Source: Dehalococcoidia bacterium
GTDB taxonomy: Bacteria; Chloroflexota; Dehalococcoidia; Lucifugimonadales; Lucifugimonadaceae
Reading direction: 5' to 3'
Length of the DNA stretch: 64,000 nt
NCBI GenBank assembly: GCA_022824185.1
Contig: JAJEAU010000017.1
Span: forward strand, 1-64,000
In this document: one piece after another, positions 54,255 through 62,275 of the stretch
How positions within the stretch are numbered: position 1 is the stretch's first letter
Layout: each line of letters opens with the position of its first letter
The notes under the pieces: model-generated
Told to the model about the DNA's origin: nothing
The model's input: only the letters and a program-made list of their open reading frames with translations
The model's database searches: none
Translations under genes and position numbers: made by a program

Positions 54255-55474
54255 CAGCGCGTACCGCCAATCGCCCCTTTTGTCCACAATTCACCCAACC
54301 GATATTTCTCAACCCACTGTTTCAAATCAGCGCGATCAAGCCGCTTGAACTCAGTCTGCCCCTCGTGCTTTTCGCACACAACTACGGCTTCTGGCCGATC
54401 ATTCAACGCATCCACAATCGTGTCACTGTGCGTTGTCACGACAAGCTGTGTCCGCTTGGAAGCTTCACCCAACATGTCAACGATTTGCGGCATAAGGTCC
54501 GGATGAATTCCCAGTTCGGGCTCTTCGATCACGATAAACGGCGGCGGCGCAGGATCCAACAGAATTGCGAGCAAACCAAGATATCGTAAGCTTCCATCAG
54601 ACAGTCGCGTTGCAGGAATTGTGTAATCTCCCTCGGCGAAAAATACCTGCACGGTCCCGCCGTCGAAATTCAATGAGAAATTCGTCAATCCGTCATACAA
54701 ATCCCTTAATCTGCGAACCAGTGCGTCGCTAGCCTTAGGATTCTGTTGCATTTTGTTCAGGAATACCCCAAGGTTGGCAAAATCTTCGCGGAGAGGGCTA
54801 CGCGGGATATCCGTCCGTTGGGGTTGACGAAAAAACGCATTTCCACCGAAACTCCAATCTCTGTAGAAACACATCCAAGTATACGCCCAACCCAAATTCG
54901 TGAGTTCTGGGTACTGGACGGGATCTTTACGTTGTGAAAGGATCGAATGGTCGCGTTTTAATTCCGCAATGGGGATGTTAGTCTGGGTCGCTGGATTTCG
55001 CGAGGTCAGAACTGCCTGACCGTTTGCAAGCCAGTACGCATAGCGAACCGGCGATGTTTCCGCTATGCTATCTCGCGTCCAGATTCGTTCGTCCAACATC
55101 CAAAACATCTGGTCATAACCACCGAAGGACATTGAATGATGCACAGGTTCGTGCTTCGAGCCATAGGGCACAGGAAATGTAGAACCTAGGTATACCTCAG
55201 ACTCGACACACGGATGCGCAGTTTGGTTTCCCTTCCATATCCACTCCCGTGTTCCCCCGCGACTGCGAACTGGTGCGGAAACATCGCTCGGTGACGCGCG
55301 AAATAGGCCGAACAACTCGACAAGATTCGACTTCCCCGAACCATTCGGCCCAATCAACACATTCAACGGCCCCAACTCCAAATCAATCCCATCAGGCCCG
55401 AATGAAAGCACATTCTGGGCCTTGATCCGCTGGAAAAGCGGCGGTCTCACCTGGTCTTGACCGTTGGTTGCCAT
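54251..55474 (-). CDS. ABC/SMC-type AAA ATPase (AAA_21) paired with DUF4276
   Basis: This 407-residue ATPase has GPNGSGKSN (42-50), the ABC-like signature RLSDGSLRYLG, Walker B FIVIEEPELG and the switch VVTTHSDTI. The inserted middle region is not coiled coil. It resembles RecF/OLD-family ATPases that regulate a DNA-cutting partner. The DUF4276 gene follows by 4-bp overlap, so the two proteins are likely a complex. Function could be phage defence or DNA repair. Confidence 0.85.
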   Translation of the reverse strand: MATNGQDQVRPPLFQRIKAQNVLSFGPDGIDLELGPLNVLIGPNGSGKSNLVELFGLFRASPSDVSAPVRSRGGTREWIWKGNQTAHPCVESEVYLGSTFPVPYGSKHEPVHHSMSFGGYDQMFWMLDERIWTRDSIAETSPVRYAYWLANGQAVLTSRNPATQTNIPIAELKRDHSILSQRKDPVQYPELTNLGWAYTWMCFYRDWSFGGNAFFRQPQRTDIPRSPLREDFANLGVFLNKMQQNPKASDALVRRLRDLYDGLTNFSLNFDGGTVQVFFAEGDYTIPATRLSDGSLRYLGLLAILLDPAPPPFIVIEEPELGIHPDLMPQIVDMLGEASKRTQLVVTTHSDTIVDALNDRPEAVVVCEKHEGQTEFKRLDRADLKQWVEKYRLGELWTKGAIGGTRW

Positions 55475-55518
55475 CTCTACCCGCGAATTATCGCACAGCG
55501 ACCATCGCGACCCGCAAC

Positions 55519-56286
55519 CTACCCAATACTCATCCCCCCATCCACAACCACGTGCTCACCGGTCATATACGAAGCATCATCCGAAGCCAAAAACGCGACA
55601 ACCCCAGCAATCTCTCGAGGCTCGCCCATCCGTCTCATCAGCGCGCCCTGACCAAACTCGACGTACGACTCCTCGCGGTCTAACCCAAGCGAGTCGATGT
55701 GCTTGTCAGTGGCCCGCGTCTTAATCGACCCAGGACAGACCGCATTCACCCGAATGTTGTCTGGTGCAAGATCCATCGCCAAACACCGCGTCAGCTGCGC
55801 AACCGCACCTTTCGACGAGTTGTACGGAATGAACTCTGGCTGAGCGATAAACGAACTCACGGAAGCAATATTCACAACCGCGCCACCGCCAGCCGCCCTA
55901 AACGTCGGCAACACCTCTCGCACACAGTTCGCATACCCGATCACATTTACACCAAACACCCGCGCCCAGTCCGCATCAGTCAGATCCTCAACCTTCCCGA
56001 AAACAAACGCCGCCGCGTTGTTGACGAGAATGTCGATCGTCCCGAACTGGCCGACCGCACAAGCAATCATCGACTTCACCGAATCCGAGTTTGAAGTGTC
56101 AGTCTGGCAGAACAACGCTGTCCCGCCGTTGCCGTTTATATCCGCCGCCGTGCCCTCACCATTCTCAACCTCCAACTCCGCAATCACGATGTTTGCACCT
56201 TCATCCGCGAACCGATGACATATCGCTTCACCGATTCCCGTGCCACCACCAGTAACGATCACAGTCTTGCCTTCGAATCGCCTCAT
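55519..56286 (-). CDS. Short-chain dehydrogenase/reductase
   Basis: The 255-residue SDR enzyme has TGGGTGIG (12-19), NNAA (89-92), Ser142/Ser144, Tyr155 and Lys159 in YNSSK, all residues required for NAD(P)-linked oxidation or reduction. It probably oxidises a hydroxy group of a small sugar, steroid or alcohol; the substrate is not evident. It lies beside the molybdopterin enzyme, divergently. Confidence 0.93.
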   Translation of the reverse strand: MRRFEGKTVIVTGGGTGIGEAICHRFADEGANIVIAELEVENGEGTAADINGNGGTALFCQTDTSNSDSVKSMIACAVGQFGTIDILVNNAAAFVFGKVEDLTDADWARVFGVNVIGYANCVREVLPTFRAAGGGAVVNIASVSSFIAQPEFIPYNSSKGAVAQLTRCLAMDLAPDNIRVNAVCPGSIKTRATDKHIDSLGLDREESYVEFGQGALMRRMGEPREIAGVVAFLASDDASYMTGEHVVVDGGMSIG

Positions 56287-56415
56287 ATCTCTCTACCTTT
56301 CTGAATGAGTTGCCACTGAACGTTCAGCAAGCGAAACTCTCGGATTGTCCGCTGCGTATAAGATTATGCGCAGATTTTGCGGCAAGGGAATAGTTGACAG
56401 TACGGGAGCGAACTA

Positions 56416-57033
56416 ATGGGTATCATCACTCGAGGATTTTTCGGCAATCGACGCCAGAAAGATGACGAGAACGCCTGGAGAATTCCACCAGGCCAATACC
56501 TCGAACGCGGCTTCCCAGTCCTATCCGCCGGACCAACTCCCAACGTCGATACCGCAACTTGGACCTTCCGAATCGACTACAACGGTGAAGACCTCGGCGT
56601 CTGGGATTGGGACCAGATGATGGCCCTCCCACAGACCGACGTCCACACCGACATCCACTGCGTCACCAAGTGGAGCAAGCTCGATACCGACTGGCGAGGC
56701 GTCCTAATCGACGACTTCCTCGCCGACGCCGGCATTGACGAACCGCCCGAGTTCATGATGGCCTACAGCGATGGCGGCTACACCACCAACCTGCCAACCG
56801 CCGACGTCATCGACGGCAAGGGCATGCTCGCCCACACCTTCGACGGCGCACCCCTAGAACCATCCCACGGCGGCCCGATCCGAATGGTCGTCCCGCACCT
56901 CTACTTCTGGAAATCCGCCAAGTGGATCCGCGGCATCCGCTTCATGGACGCCGACTCCCCCGGCTTCTGGGAAGCCTACGGCTACCACATGTACGGCGAC
57001 CCCTGGCGAGAGCAGCGCTACTACTACGACTAG
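56416..57033 (+). CDS. Molybdopterin-binding oxidoreductase, sulfite oxidase-like (YuiH type)
   Basis: This 205-residue protein has the sulfite-oxidase molybdopterin domain with Cys82 in DIHCVTKWS as the molybdenum ligand, followed by GYTTNLP and VVPHLYFWKSAKWIRGI. It is the short form without haem domain or signal peptide. Its role is unknown; related YuiH-type proteins act on small sulfur, nitrogen or organic substrates. The 3' part of the gene has a degraded copy at 57.7 kb. Cofactor activation may be by the MogA at 33.2 kb. Confidence 0.88.
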   Translation: MGIITRGFFGNRRQKDDENAWRIPPGQYLERGFPVLSAGPTPNVDTATWTFRIDYNGEDLGVWDWDQMMALPQTDVHTDIHCVTKWSKLDTDWRGVLIDDFLADAGIDEPPEFMMAYSDGGYTTNLPTADVIDGKGMLAHTFDGAPLEPSHGGPIRMVVPHLYFWKSAKWIRGIRFMDADSPGFWEAYGYHMYGDPWREQRYYYD

Positions 57034-57441
57034 CTAACGGGCTTGCGTTCCCAACGCTGGATCGATTCGTAGTTCTGTGTGCTTGGCAAGCACTTCGAAA
57101 TCTCGATCGAGATGAAGAATCGGGACGCCTTCACGGACGGCTACCGCAGCGATCAGGCAATCCATTACCTTCCTGACCGTCTCGCCTCGACTACGACAAC
57201 GGCGATAGAACGACGCTGCACTCTCGTAATCGGAGCGTCGAGTCTGGATCAGGGTCCCACGCGCCAGCAACCGACGAAGGCTCCCGAGATGCCCCTCATC
57301 GCGCGCTCCCGAAAGCACCTCCATCCTCACAACGTCGCAGACCGCGAACTCCTCGGACAACAAATCGTCAACGCGCACGCAAACCTCAGAACCGGTATCC
57401 CTAAGAAACTCAACCCACGCCGACGTATCGACCAGTATCAC
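57034..57441 (-). CDS. vapC: VapC-type PIN-domain toxin
   Basis: This 135-residue PIN toxin begins MILVDTSAWVEFL; Asp5, Glu41 (RMEVLSG), Asp94 (VMDCLIAA) and Asp112/Asp114 (HLDRDF) are the metal-binding set. It cuts RNA when VapB is lost. It overlaps the antitoxin gene by 4 bp and its stop abuts the end of the molybdopterin-enzyme gene. Confidence 0.93.
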   Translation of the reverse strand: MILVDTSAWVEFLRDTGSEVCVRVDDLLSEEFAVCDVVRMEVLSGARDEGHLGSLRRLLARGTLIQTRRSDYESAASFYRRCRSRGETVRKVMDCLIAAVAVREGVPILHLDRDFEVLAKHTELRIDPALGTQAR

Positions 57442-57641
57442 AGCGGACCGTCAGAGCGCATCGCATCAAGATCACCTTCCCAGCCGCTGCCTCTGAGTGA
57501 ACGGGCTTCATCAACCGACAACGCTTCGCTGGCGACCATCTGCAGGGCGAAATTAACCGCCTCACGCTTAGTCGTGAAGTCATATCGCCGCATCACCTCA
57601 GCGCAGGCATCGTCATCAATCTCGATATTCGTGCGCGTCAT
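57438..57641 (-). CDS. vapB: VapB-type antitoxin
   Basis: This 67-residue protein has the ribbon-helix-helix start MTRTNIEIDDDACAEVM, the block FTTKREAVNFALQMVA typical of the VapB/Arc-type family, and a tail expected to bind VapC. I chose the ATG at 57641; six codons of the frame lie upstream. The stop overlaps the toxin start. Confidence 0.9.
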   Translation of the reverse strand: MTRTNIEIDDDACAEVMRRYDFTTKREAVNFALQMVASEALSVDEARSLRGSGWEGDLDAMRSDGPL

Positions 57642-57744
57642 ACACCAATCATACACCAAAATTCGACCGACAATTCAAAACCAATCGACCGGGGCTGGCC
57701 AAGATGCGGACGGATTTCAAAACACCACCGTAACCTACTTGATC

Positions 57745-57835
57745 GGCATCGACGACCCGCCCGAGTTCATGATGGCCTACAGCTACCACATGTACGGCGA
57801 CCTCTGGCGAGAAAACGCTGCTACTACGACTAAGG
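57745..57835 (+). pseudogene. Internally deleted copy of the 3' end of the molybdopterin-enzyme gene
   Basis: 57745-57782 matches 56731-56768 nearly base for base (GATGGCCTACAG end), and 57783-57835 continues with the sequence of 56982-57034, so about 213 bases between are missing. The join lies at CTAC microhomology shared by both sites. The copy keeps the same orientation and stops with TAAG where the original has TAG. It brackets the vapBC pair: the original gene end is on one side, the broken copy on the other. Confidence 0.85.
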
Positions 57836-57836
57836 C

Positions 57837-58088
57837 TCAACCGACAAAGCGGTCGTAATCTGAGTGCGAGCCGATCCATACCCAGATGAGATCGTTGCCG
57901 TCTTCAACCGCAACAGCACGATACGCCAAACCGACGCGCGCCGACCAGAACTTACCAACCTTTTTGAATCGGAGTGATGGGTGCCTAGGGTTCTCGGTCA
58001 GCAGTTGGAAGTTGCGCCTCGCGGTCCTCTGTACCGATGGCGGAAGACCGTCCAAGATTCGCCTAAACTGTGGCGTCGTCCGATGCAC
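57837..58088 (-). CDS. RelE/ParE-family toxin
   Basis: This 83-residue protein has the RelE-type core RRNFQLLTENPRHPSLRFKK followed by VGLAYRAVAVEDGNDLIWVWIGSHSDYDRF; the closing D-Y-D-R-F and basic residues match ribosome-dependent mRNA-cleaving toxins. A GTG start lies next to the antitoxin stop (TAG GTG). The partner gene is immediately upstream. Confidence 0.85.
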   Translation of the reverse strand: MHRTTPQFRRILDGLPPSVQRTARRNFQLLTENPRHPSLRFKKVGKFWSARVGLAYRAVAVEDGNDLIWVWIGSHSDYDRFVG

Positions 58089-58301
58089 CTAAAGCTCTGC
58101 GAGAGTACCGTCAGCCTTAGCTTGTTGCGCTTGTGCTACCAGGACATCGAGTTTACCGGCGGAAGAATCTGCTTCGATCTGCTCGTCCCATTGCTGCCAT
58201 TGATCGTCCTCGTCCAACCCAGCTAACCACTGCTTCAATTCGAGTAGTTCAGGTTGGCGCAGATCCAATATGGCATCTTGAATTTCGCTTAACGTAGTCA
58301 T
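58089..58301 (-). CDS. Small acidic antitoxin partner of the RelE-like toxin
   Basis: The 70-residue protein begins MTTLSEIQDAILDLRQPEL, a helix-rich segment, and ends in an acidic coil (DEDDQWQQWDEQIEADSSAG). It resembles antitoxins of the type accompanying RelE/ParE toxins with a short C-terminal helix, but lacks a clear DNA-binding motif. Gene order and contact with the toxin gene are the main evidence. Confidence 0.7.
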   Translation of the reverse strand: MTTLSEIQDAILDLRQPELLELKQWLAGLDEDDQWQQWDEQIEADSSAGKLDVLVAQAQQAKADGTLAEL

Positions 58302-58395
58302 ACGCGGTTCCTACCGCCAATGATACTCTCGTTCGATCACATTCGACGGTCGGCACGACGGACAAGGGCTGATCAAGCCGTTCATTCAATCCCCA

Positions 58396-59397
58396 TCAAA
58401 ACGTCAACGCAACCTTAACAACCCCATCCCCACGCGATTCCGACAACTCAAAAGCCTCCGCAACCTCCTCGATCGGCATCAAATGCGTCACGATCGGCGC
58501 CATATCGATCTCACCCTCCACGATCCAAGACAGCGCACGCCGAAAAGTCTTCAACCCCGGCTCCTCCTGAGCACCCAAGATCGAATACGCATTCGCCCGT
58601 TTCTTGAACATCTCGGTATAGTCGAACGGCTGCAGATCATTGCTGTCCGGCAAACCGAACAATACGCAGGTGCCTTCGTCTGCCACCAAGTGGAAGGCGT
58701 TGCTCAACGTCGGCGTCGATCCCACCGCCTCGATCACAATATCCGCGCCTTTGCCATCCGTAAGGTCATACACCGCATCCCTCGCCGCATCACCCGTCAC
58801 ATCCACAGTCTCATCCGCACCGTACCTCGCCGAGAGCGCCCTACGACTATCCACCGGCTCAATCGAAATAACCCGCGAAGCCCCCCGGCGCTTTAGCACA
58901 TAATCCCAAAACAGACCAGCGCTACCCTGTCCGAGCACCGCACAAGTCAATCCCTCGAGCGACTCCGGCAACCTCTGAGTGGCAAAGATCACCGTCCCTA
59001 GCTGCTGGGTCATCAGGACATGCTCGACTGGCGGACCAGCCGGCAACTTCAACAGATGCGCCGCATCCACAGCCTGATACTCCGCAAAACACTTCGCGTA
59101 CCAGATGTGCGGAACCGTCAAAACCAAATCACCCGGTGCCAACTCATCGATCCCCTCGCCCTCCGGATACCTCATCGGCGGCTCAACAACTACTCCAACG
59201 CCCTCATGCCCAGGATGTCCCGGAGGGGTTGGATACTCCGGCATCTGCCAACCCTTGCCCACCATGTGCAAGTCCGACCCACACAACGACGCCATCTCCG
59301 TCTTCACAACCGCATCGGTCTCAAGCGGTTCGGGATCGGGCGCATCGGCGACAAACCGAATATCGTCAACACCAAACGATTGGGCTGCTCTCATCAA
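58396..59397 (-). CDS. Zinc-type alcohol dehydrogenase (MDR family)
   Basis: The 333-residue protein has the catalytic zinc ligand Cys39 in LCGSD, the GHPGHEGVG segment with His64 and Glu65, and GQGSAGLFWDYV as the nucleotide-binding loop. The structural zinc cluster of classic ADH is missing. It is related to glucose dehydrogenases and threonine-type dehydrogenases and should oxidise a sugar or alcohol; substrate unknown. Confidence 0.9.
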   Translation of the reverse strand: MMRAAQSFGVDDIRFVADAPDPEPLETDAVVKTEMASLCGSDLHMVGKGWQMPEYPTPPGHPGHEGVGVVVEPPMRYPEGEGIDELAPGDLVLTVPHIWYAKCFAEYQAVDAAHLLKLPAGPPVEHVLMTQQLGTVIFATQRLPESLEGLTCAVLGQGSAGLFWDYVLKRRGASRVISIEPVDSRRALSARYGADETVDVTGDAARDAVYDLTDGKGADIVIEAVGSTPTLSNAFHLVADEGTCVLFGLPDSNDLQPFDYTEMFKKRANAYSILGAQEEPGLKTFRRALSWIVEGEIDMAPIVTHLMPIEEVAEAFELSESRGDGVVKVALTF

Positions 59398-59440
59398 CGC
59401 TTCCTTCTGTGATCAATGAGTGAACGCGTATCCGCGATAC

Positions 59441-60730
59441 TCACCTGTATTCCGCCAACTCATCCCCATGCGCTTCCCACATCTCGTCAAACATCGACCG
59501 AATCTCGTCCAATGAAAGAACCGCACTGGTCAACGGATCCAGCGCAACCGCATGAAACGCCGCCTCGCGGGACCTCTCCAGAATCGCAACCACGCCCATC
59601 TCCTGTACCGCAACATTCGCCCTCGACAACGAAGCGCACTGCGGCGGCAACTCCCCAACTGGCATCGGATGGAATCCCAACTCGTCGATCAATATCGGCA
59701 CCTCCACACACGACCCGAAAGGCAGATTATCGATCAGACCATCATTCGGAACATTCCCGTTGATCACGATCTTGTCGCCCGTCTCCATCGCCTCCATGAT
59801 CCGACACGCATACTCATCAGACCGCCTCGCCCCTATCGGATCATCACCGTAAGCATCGTGTTCCAACTGCGTCATGTGATCATCAACCCGCTTCACCCGA
59901 CGCTGCAAATCCTGCCTGATCTCGTTCAAACGGAACTGGTCCATCACCGCTTCGTCCGTCCTGAAATATGGCACGTACTCAGACATATGCCGCGTCGACT
60001 CGGTGACGAAATACCCAAAATGCTTCATCACCTCGAAACGCACAGTATCCAACGCAAAGATCTCAGGATTATTCATCGCCTCACGCAACGCCGGATACGC
60101 ATCCTCCCCATTCACCTCGAACCGCATAAACCAAGCCAGATGGTTTATCCCCGCAACCCAAGCCGACACCCCATCACGCGGCGCCCCGATATAGTCCGCC
60201 AAATCCTGCGTCGTCCGCTGAACGCTATGGCACAACCCAATCGTCGGCACATCCGTCTCCGTCGTTATACCCCAACACGCCATCGCCATCGGATTCGTGT
60301 AGTTCAGCAACGTAGCATTCGGCGCAACATCATCGATATCTCGAGCCATATCAATCAGCACCGGAACCGTACGCAACGCCTTGAACACTCCGCCGGGCCC
60401 AACGGTATCTCCCACGGCCTGATCGATCCCGTACTTCCGCGGAATGTCGATATCCCGCTCGAACGAATCGCCAACACGAATCGTCGTCAAAACATAATCC
60501 GCATCCGCCAAAGATTCCCGCCGATCAGTCGTCGTTTCAACCTTGGCATCCGACCCGACCTCAGCGAACAGCTTGTTCGCAAAATCTCCGATCACCTGCA
60601 ACCGTTCCTCGTCAACATCCATCAAAGAGATGTGTGAATCCTTAAGCGACGGCGTGCACGCGACATCCTGCAGCAATCGCCGCGCAAACACCACGCTCCC
60701 GGCGCCGATTAGCGATATTTTCGGAGGCAT
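59441..60730 (-). CDS. Glycoside hydrolase family 4 enzyme
   Basis: This 429-residue protein belongs to GH4, which uses NAD+ and a divalent metal to open glycosides by an oxidation-elimination mechanism. IGAGSVVFARRLLQD is the NAD site, NYTNPMAM the substrate loop, and Cys167 (GLCHSVQ) and His197 (GINHLAW) the metal ligands. Members are alpha-glucosidases, alpha-galactosidases or glucuronidases; which is unknown. The alcohol dehydrogenase gene is close downstream. Confidence 0.93.
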   Translation of the reverse strand: MPPKISLIGAGSVVFARRLLQDVACTPSLKDSHISLMDVDEERLQVIGDFANKLFAEVGSDAKVETTTDRRESLADADYVLTTIRVGDSFERDIDIPRKYGIDQAVGDTVGPGGVFKALRTVPVLIDMARDIDDVAPNATLLNYTNPMAMACWGITTETDVPTIGLCHSVQRTTQDLADYIGAPRDGVSAWVAGINHLAWFMRFEVNGEDAYPALREAMNNPEIFALDTVRFEVMKHFGYFVTESTRHMSEYVPYFRTDEAVMDQFRLNEIRQDLQRRVKRVDDHMTQLEHDAYGDDPIGARRSDEYACRIMEAMETGDKIVINGNVPNDGLIDNLPFGSCVEVPILIDELGFHPMPVGELPPQCASLSRANVAVQEMGVVAILERSREAAFHAVALDPLTSAVLSLDEIRSMFDEMWEAHGDELAEYR

Positions 60731-60858
60731 GATACGGCTCCCGGTACGATCTTGAACGCTCTCCTTTCGAGCGTCGTCGCAATGTTAATTCAACCGCAAA
60801 CAGCCGGAGACGCGCGGATTCCAACCCGCGCCAAGGACATCGGCGACCGTCGCCGATG

Positions 60859-62037
60859 TTACTCCGCGATGCAGGAGGCCCCGACCAGGATCGCCTCAAC
60901 ATCCGCTGACAACTCACCAATGGCCGCTTCAACGGCTTGGAACAGAGGGATCAACGCGAAGAGCTTCGATTGATCGAGTGGTTCATCAGCCGGTTCCGCA
61001 TCGGCGAGCTCTTTCACACCTTCGAACATCGCCAACTGTGCCGTGTGCCAGTCCAACAGAACCGCGGGCGGCTCCAACGCGCCCAACACTCCGATAATCA
61101 GCCCCACGCCCTCGGACGTCTCGCCGTAAGTGGCACCCGGCTGCGGTCCCGAGCTTAGTTGCGCAAGACCGGCGCATCCAGCGGCGAACTCTTCAACTTC
61201 GGCTAAAACATCGGCCGAGGTCTCAGCCATCGGTTCTGAAACCACCGGTGGTTCTTCCATCGTCAACTCTTCCAGATCGACGAAATTACCAGTACATCCA
61301 GCGGCGTTCAAACGATCCACCAACTCAGGATCTATCTGCACGCTCATCAGCGTTCCGAAATTGGCGAAGAGCGGCTCGATTAACAAGATCGGGTCGAACG
61401 GATTGTCCGCCGGTTGATCGTCCAGCGCCTCTCGCATCGCCACCCAGAGGTCCAGTTGAACATCGTGCCATTCCGCGATCTCCGGCGGCGGATTCAAATC
61501 GCTGAAGAGCATGTGGAAGTTGCCGATTATCTCGGACAGCGCAGCGTTCGATATGCCAGGCGGCACTCCTGCGGATGCGAACGGTCCTACAAACGAAGAA
61601 CAAACTTCGATGTATTCGTCGACCGTCAACGCAGTTTCCTCAGGCATGGGCGCAGGTTCAGGTGCGGTTGTCGCCGTCGGTTCCGGCGCAAGAGTCGGAG
61701 GCGGAACTGGAGTGTTCGTCGGGTCTGGCGTCGGCGTGTCAGTCGGTTCCGGTTCGGGTGTATCCGTCGGCGCCGGGACTGGGGTATCCGTAGGGACAGG
61801 AACAGGAGTGTCGGTCGGAACCGGAACAGGAGTATCCGTCGGAACCGGGACGGGAGTGTTCGTCGGAACTGGTTCAGGCGTGTCGGTCGGCACCGGCATC
61901 GGAGTATTGGTCGCCGAAGGAGCCTCAACCGGGACAGGAGTTGACGTCGGTTCAGGATCGTCCGCGCAGGCTTGCACAGCCATCAAGGCCAAAACTGCAA
62001 TCAACAGCGCAACTGACGCAATGTTTTTGCGAATCAA
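60859..62037 (-). CDS. PT-rich surface lipoprotein with a duplicated domain
   Basis: The 392-residue lipoprotein has a hydrophobic signal ending in AVQAC (Cys24). Next comes a long Pro/Thr/Val linker of PTDTPVPV units (about residues 30-125), as in many Chloroflexota surface proteins. The rest is two related helical domains, each with a W-H-x-x-Q-L motif and Cys near both ends, at about residues 137-250 and 275-390. The function is unknown. Its PT repeat also gives long shadow frames on the other strand. Confidence 0.85.
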   Translation of the reverse strand: MIRKNIASVALLIAVLALMAVQACADDPEPTSTPVPVEAPSATNTPMPVPTDTPEPVPTNTPVPVPTDTPVPVPTDTPVPVPTDTPVPAPTDTPEPEPTDTPTPDPTNTPVPPPTLAPEPTATTAPEPAPMPEETALTVDEYIEVCSSFVGPFASAGVPPGISNAALSEIIGNFHMLFSDLNPPPEIAEWHDVQLDLWVAMREALDDQPADNPFDPILLIEPLFANFGTLMSVQIDPELVDRLNAAGCTGNFVDLEELTMEEPPVVSEPMAETSADVLAEVEEFAAGCAGLAQLSSGPQPGATYGETSEGVGLIIGVLGALEPPAVLLDWHTAQLAMFEGVKELADAEPADEPLDQSKLFALIPLFQAVEAAIGELSADVEAILVGASCIAE

Positions 62038-62275
62038 AACGTTACCCGCCTTTCAAACTTTTGCATACCGACGCCGAAACGTAAATCTTCGCGCCGAAAT
62101 TCCGCCCCACCTCAATTTCGAAGTCTACGGTTTCGGATCACGCGAAATCTGTACGACACGACGCACGTTTCGCCGTAATTTGACCGATGCGAATCGATAC
62201 CGAGACCGGCATCAGACGCGGGTTATCGATACGGCCGAATCGCAGTTAGACCGTAGCCTGTGCCACCATCGTCGC

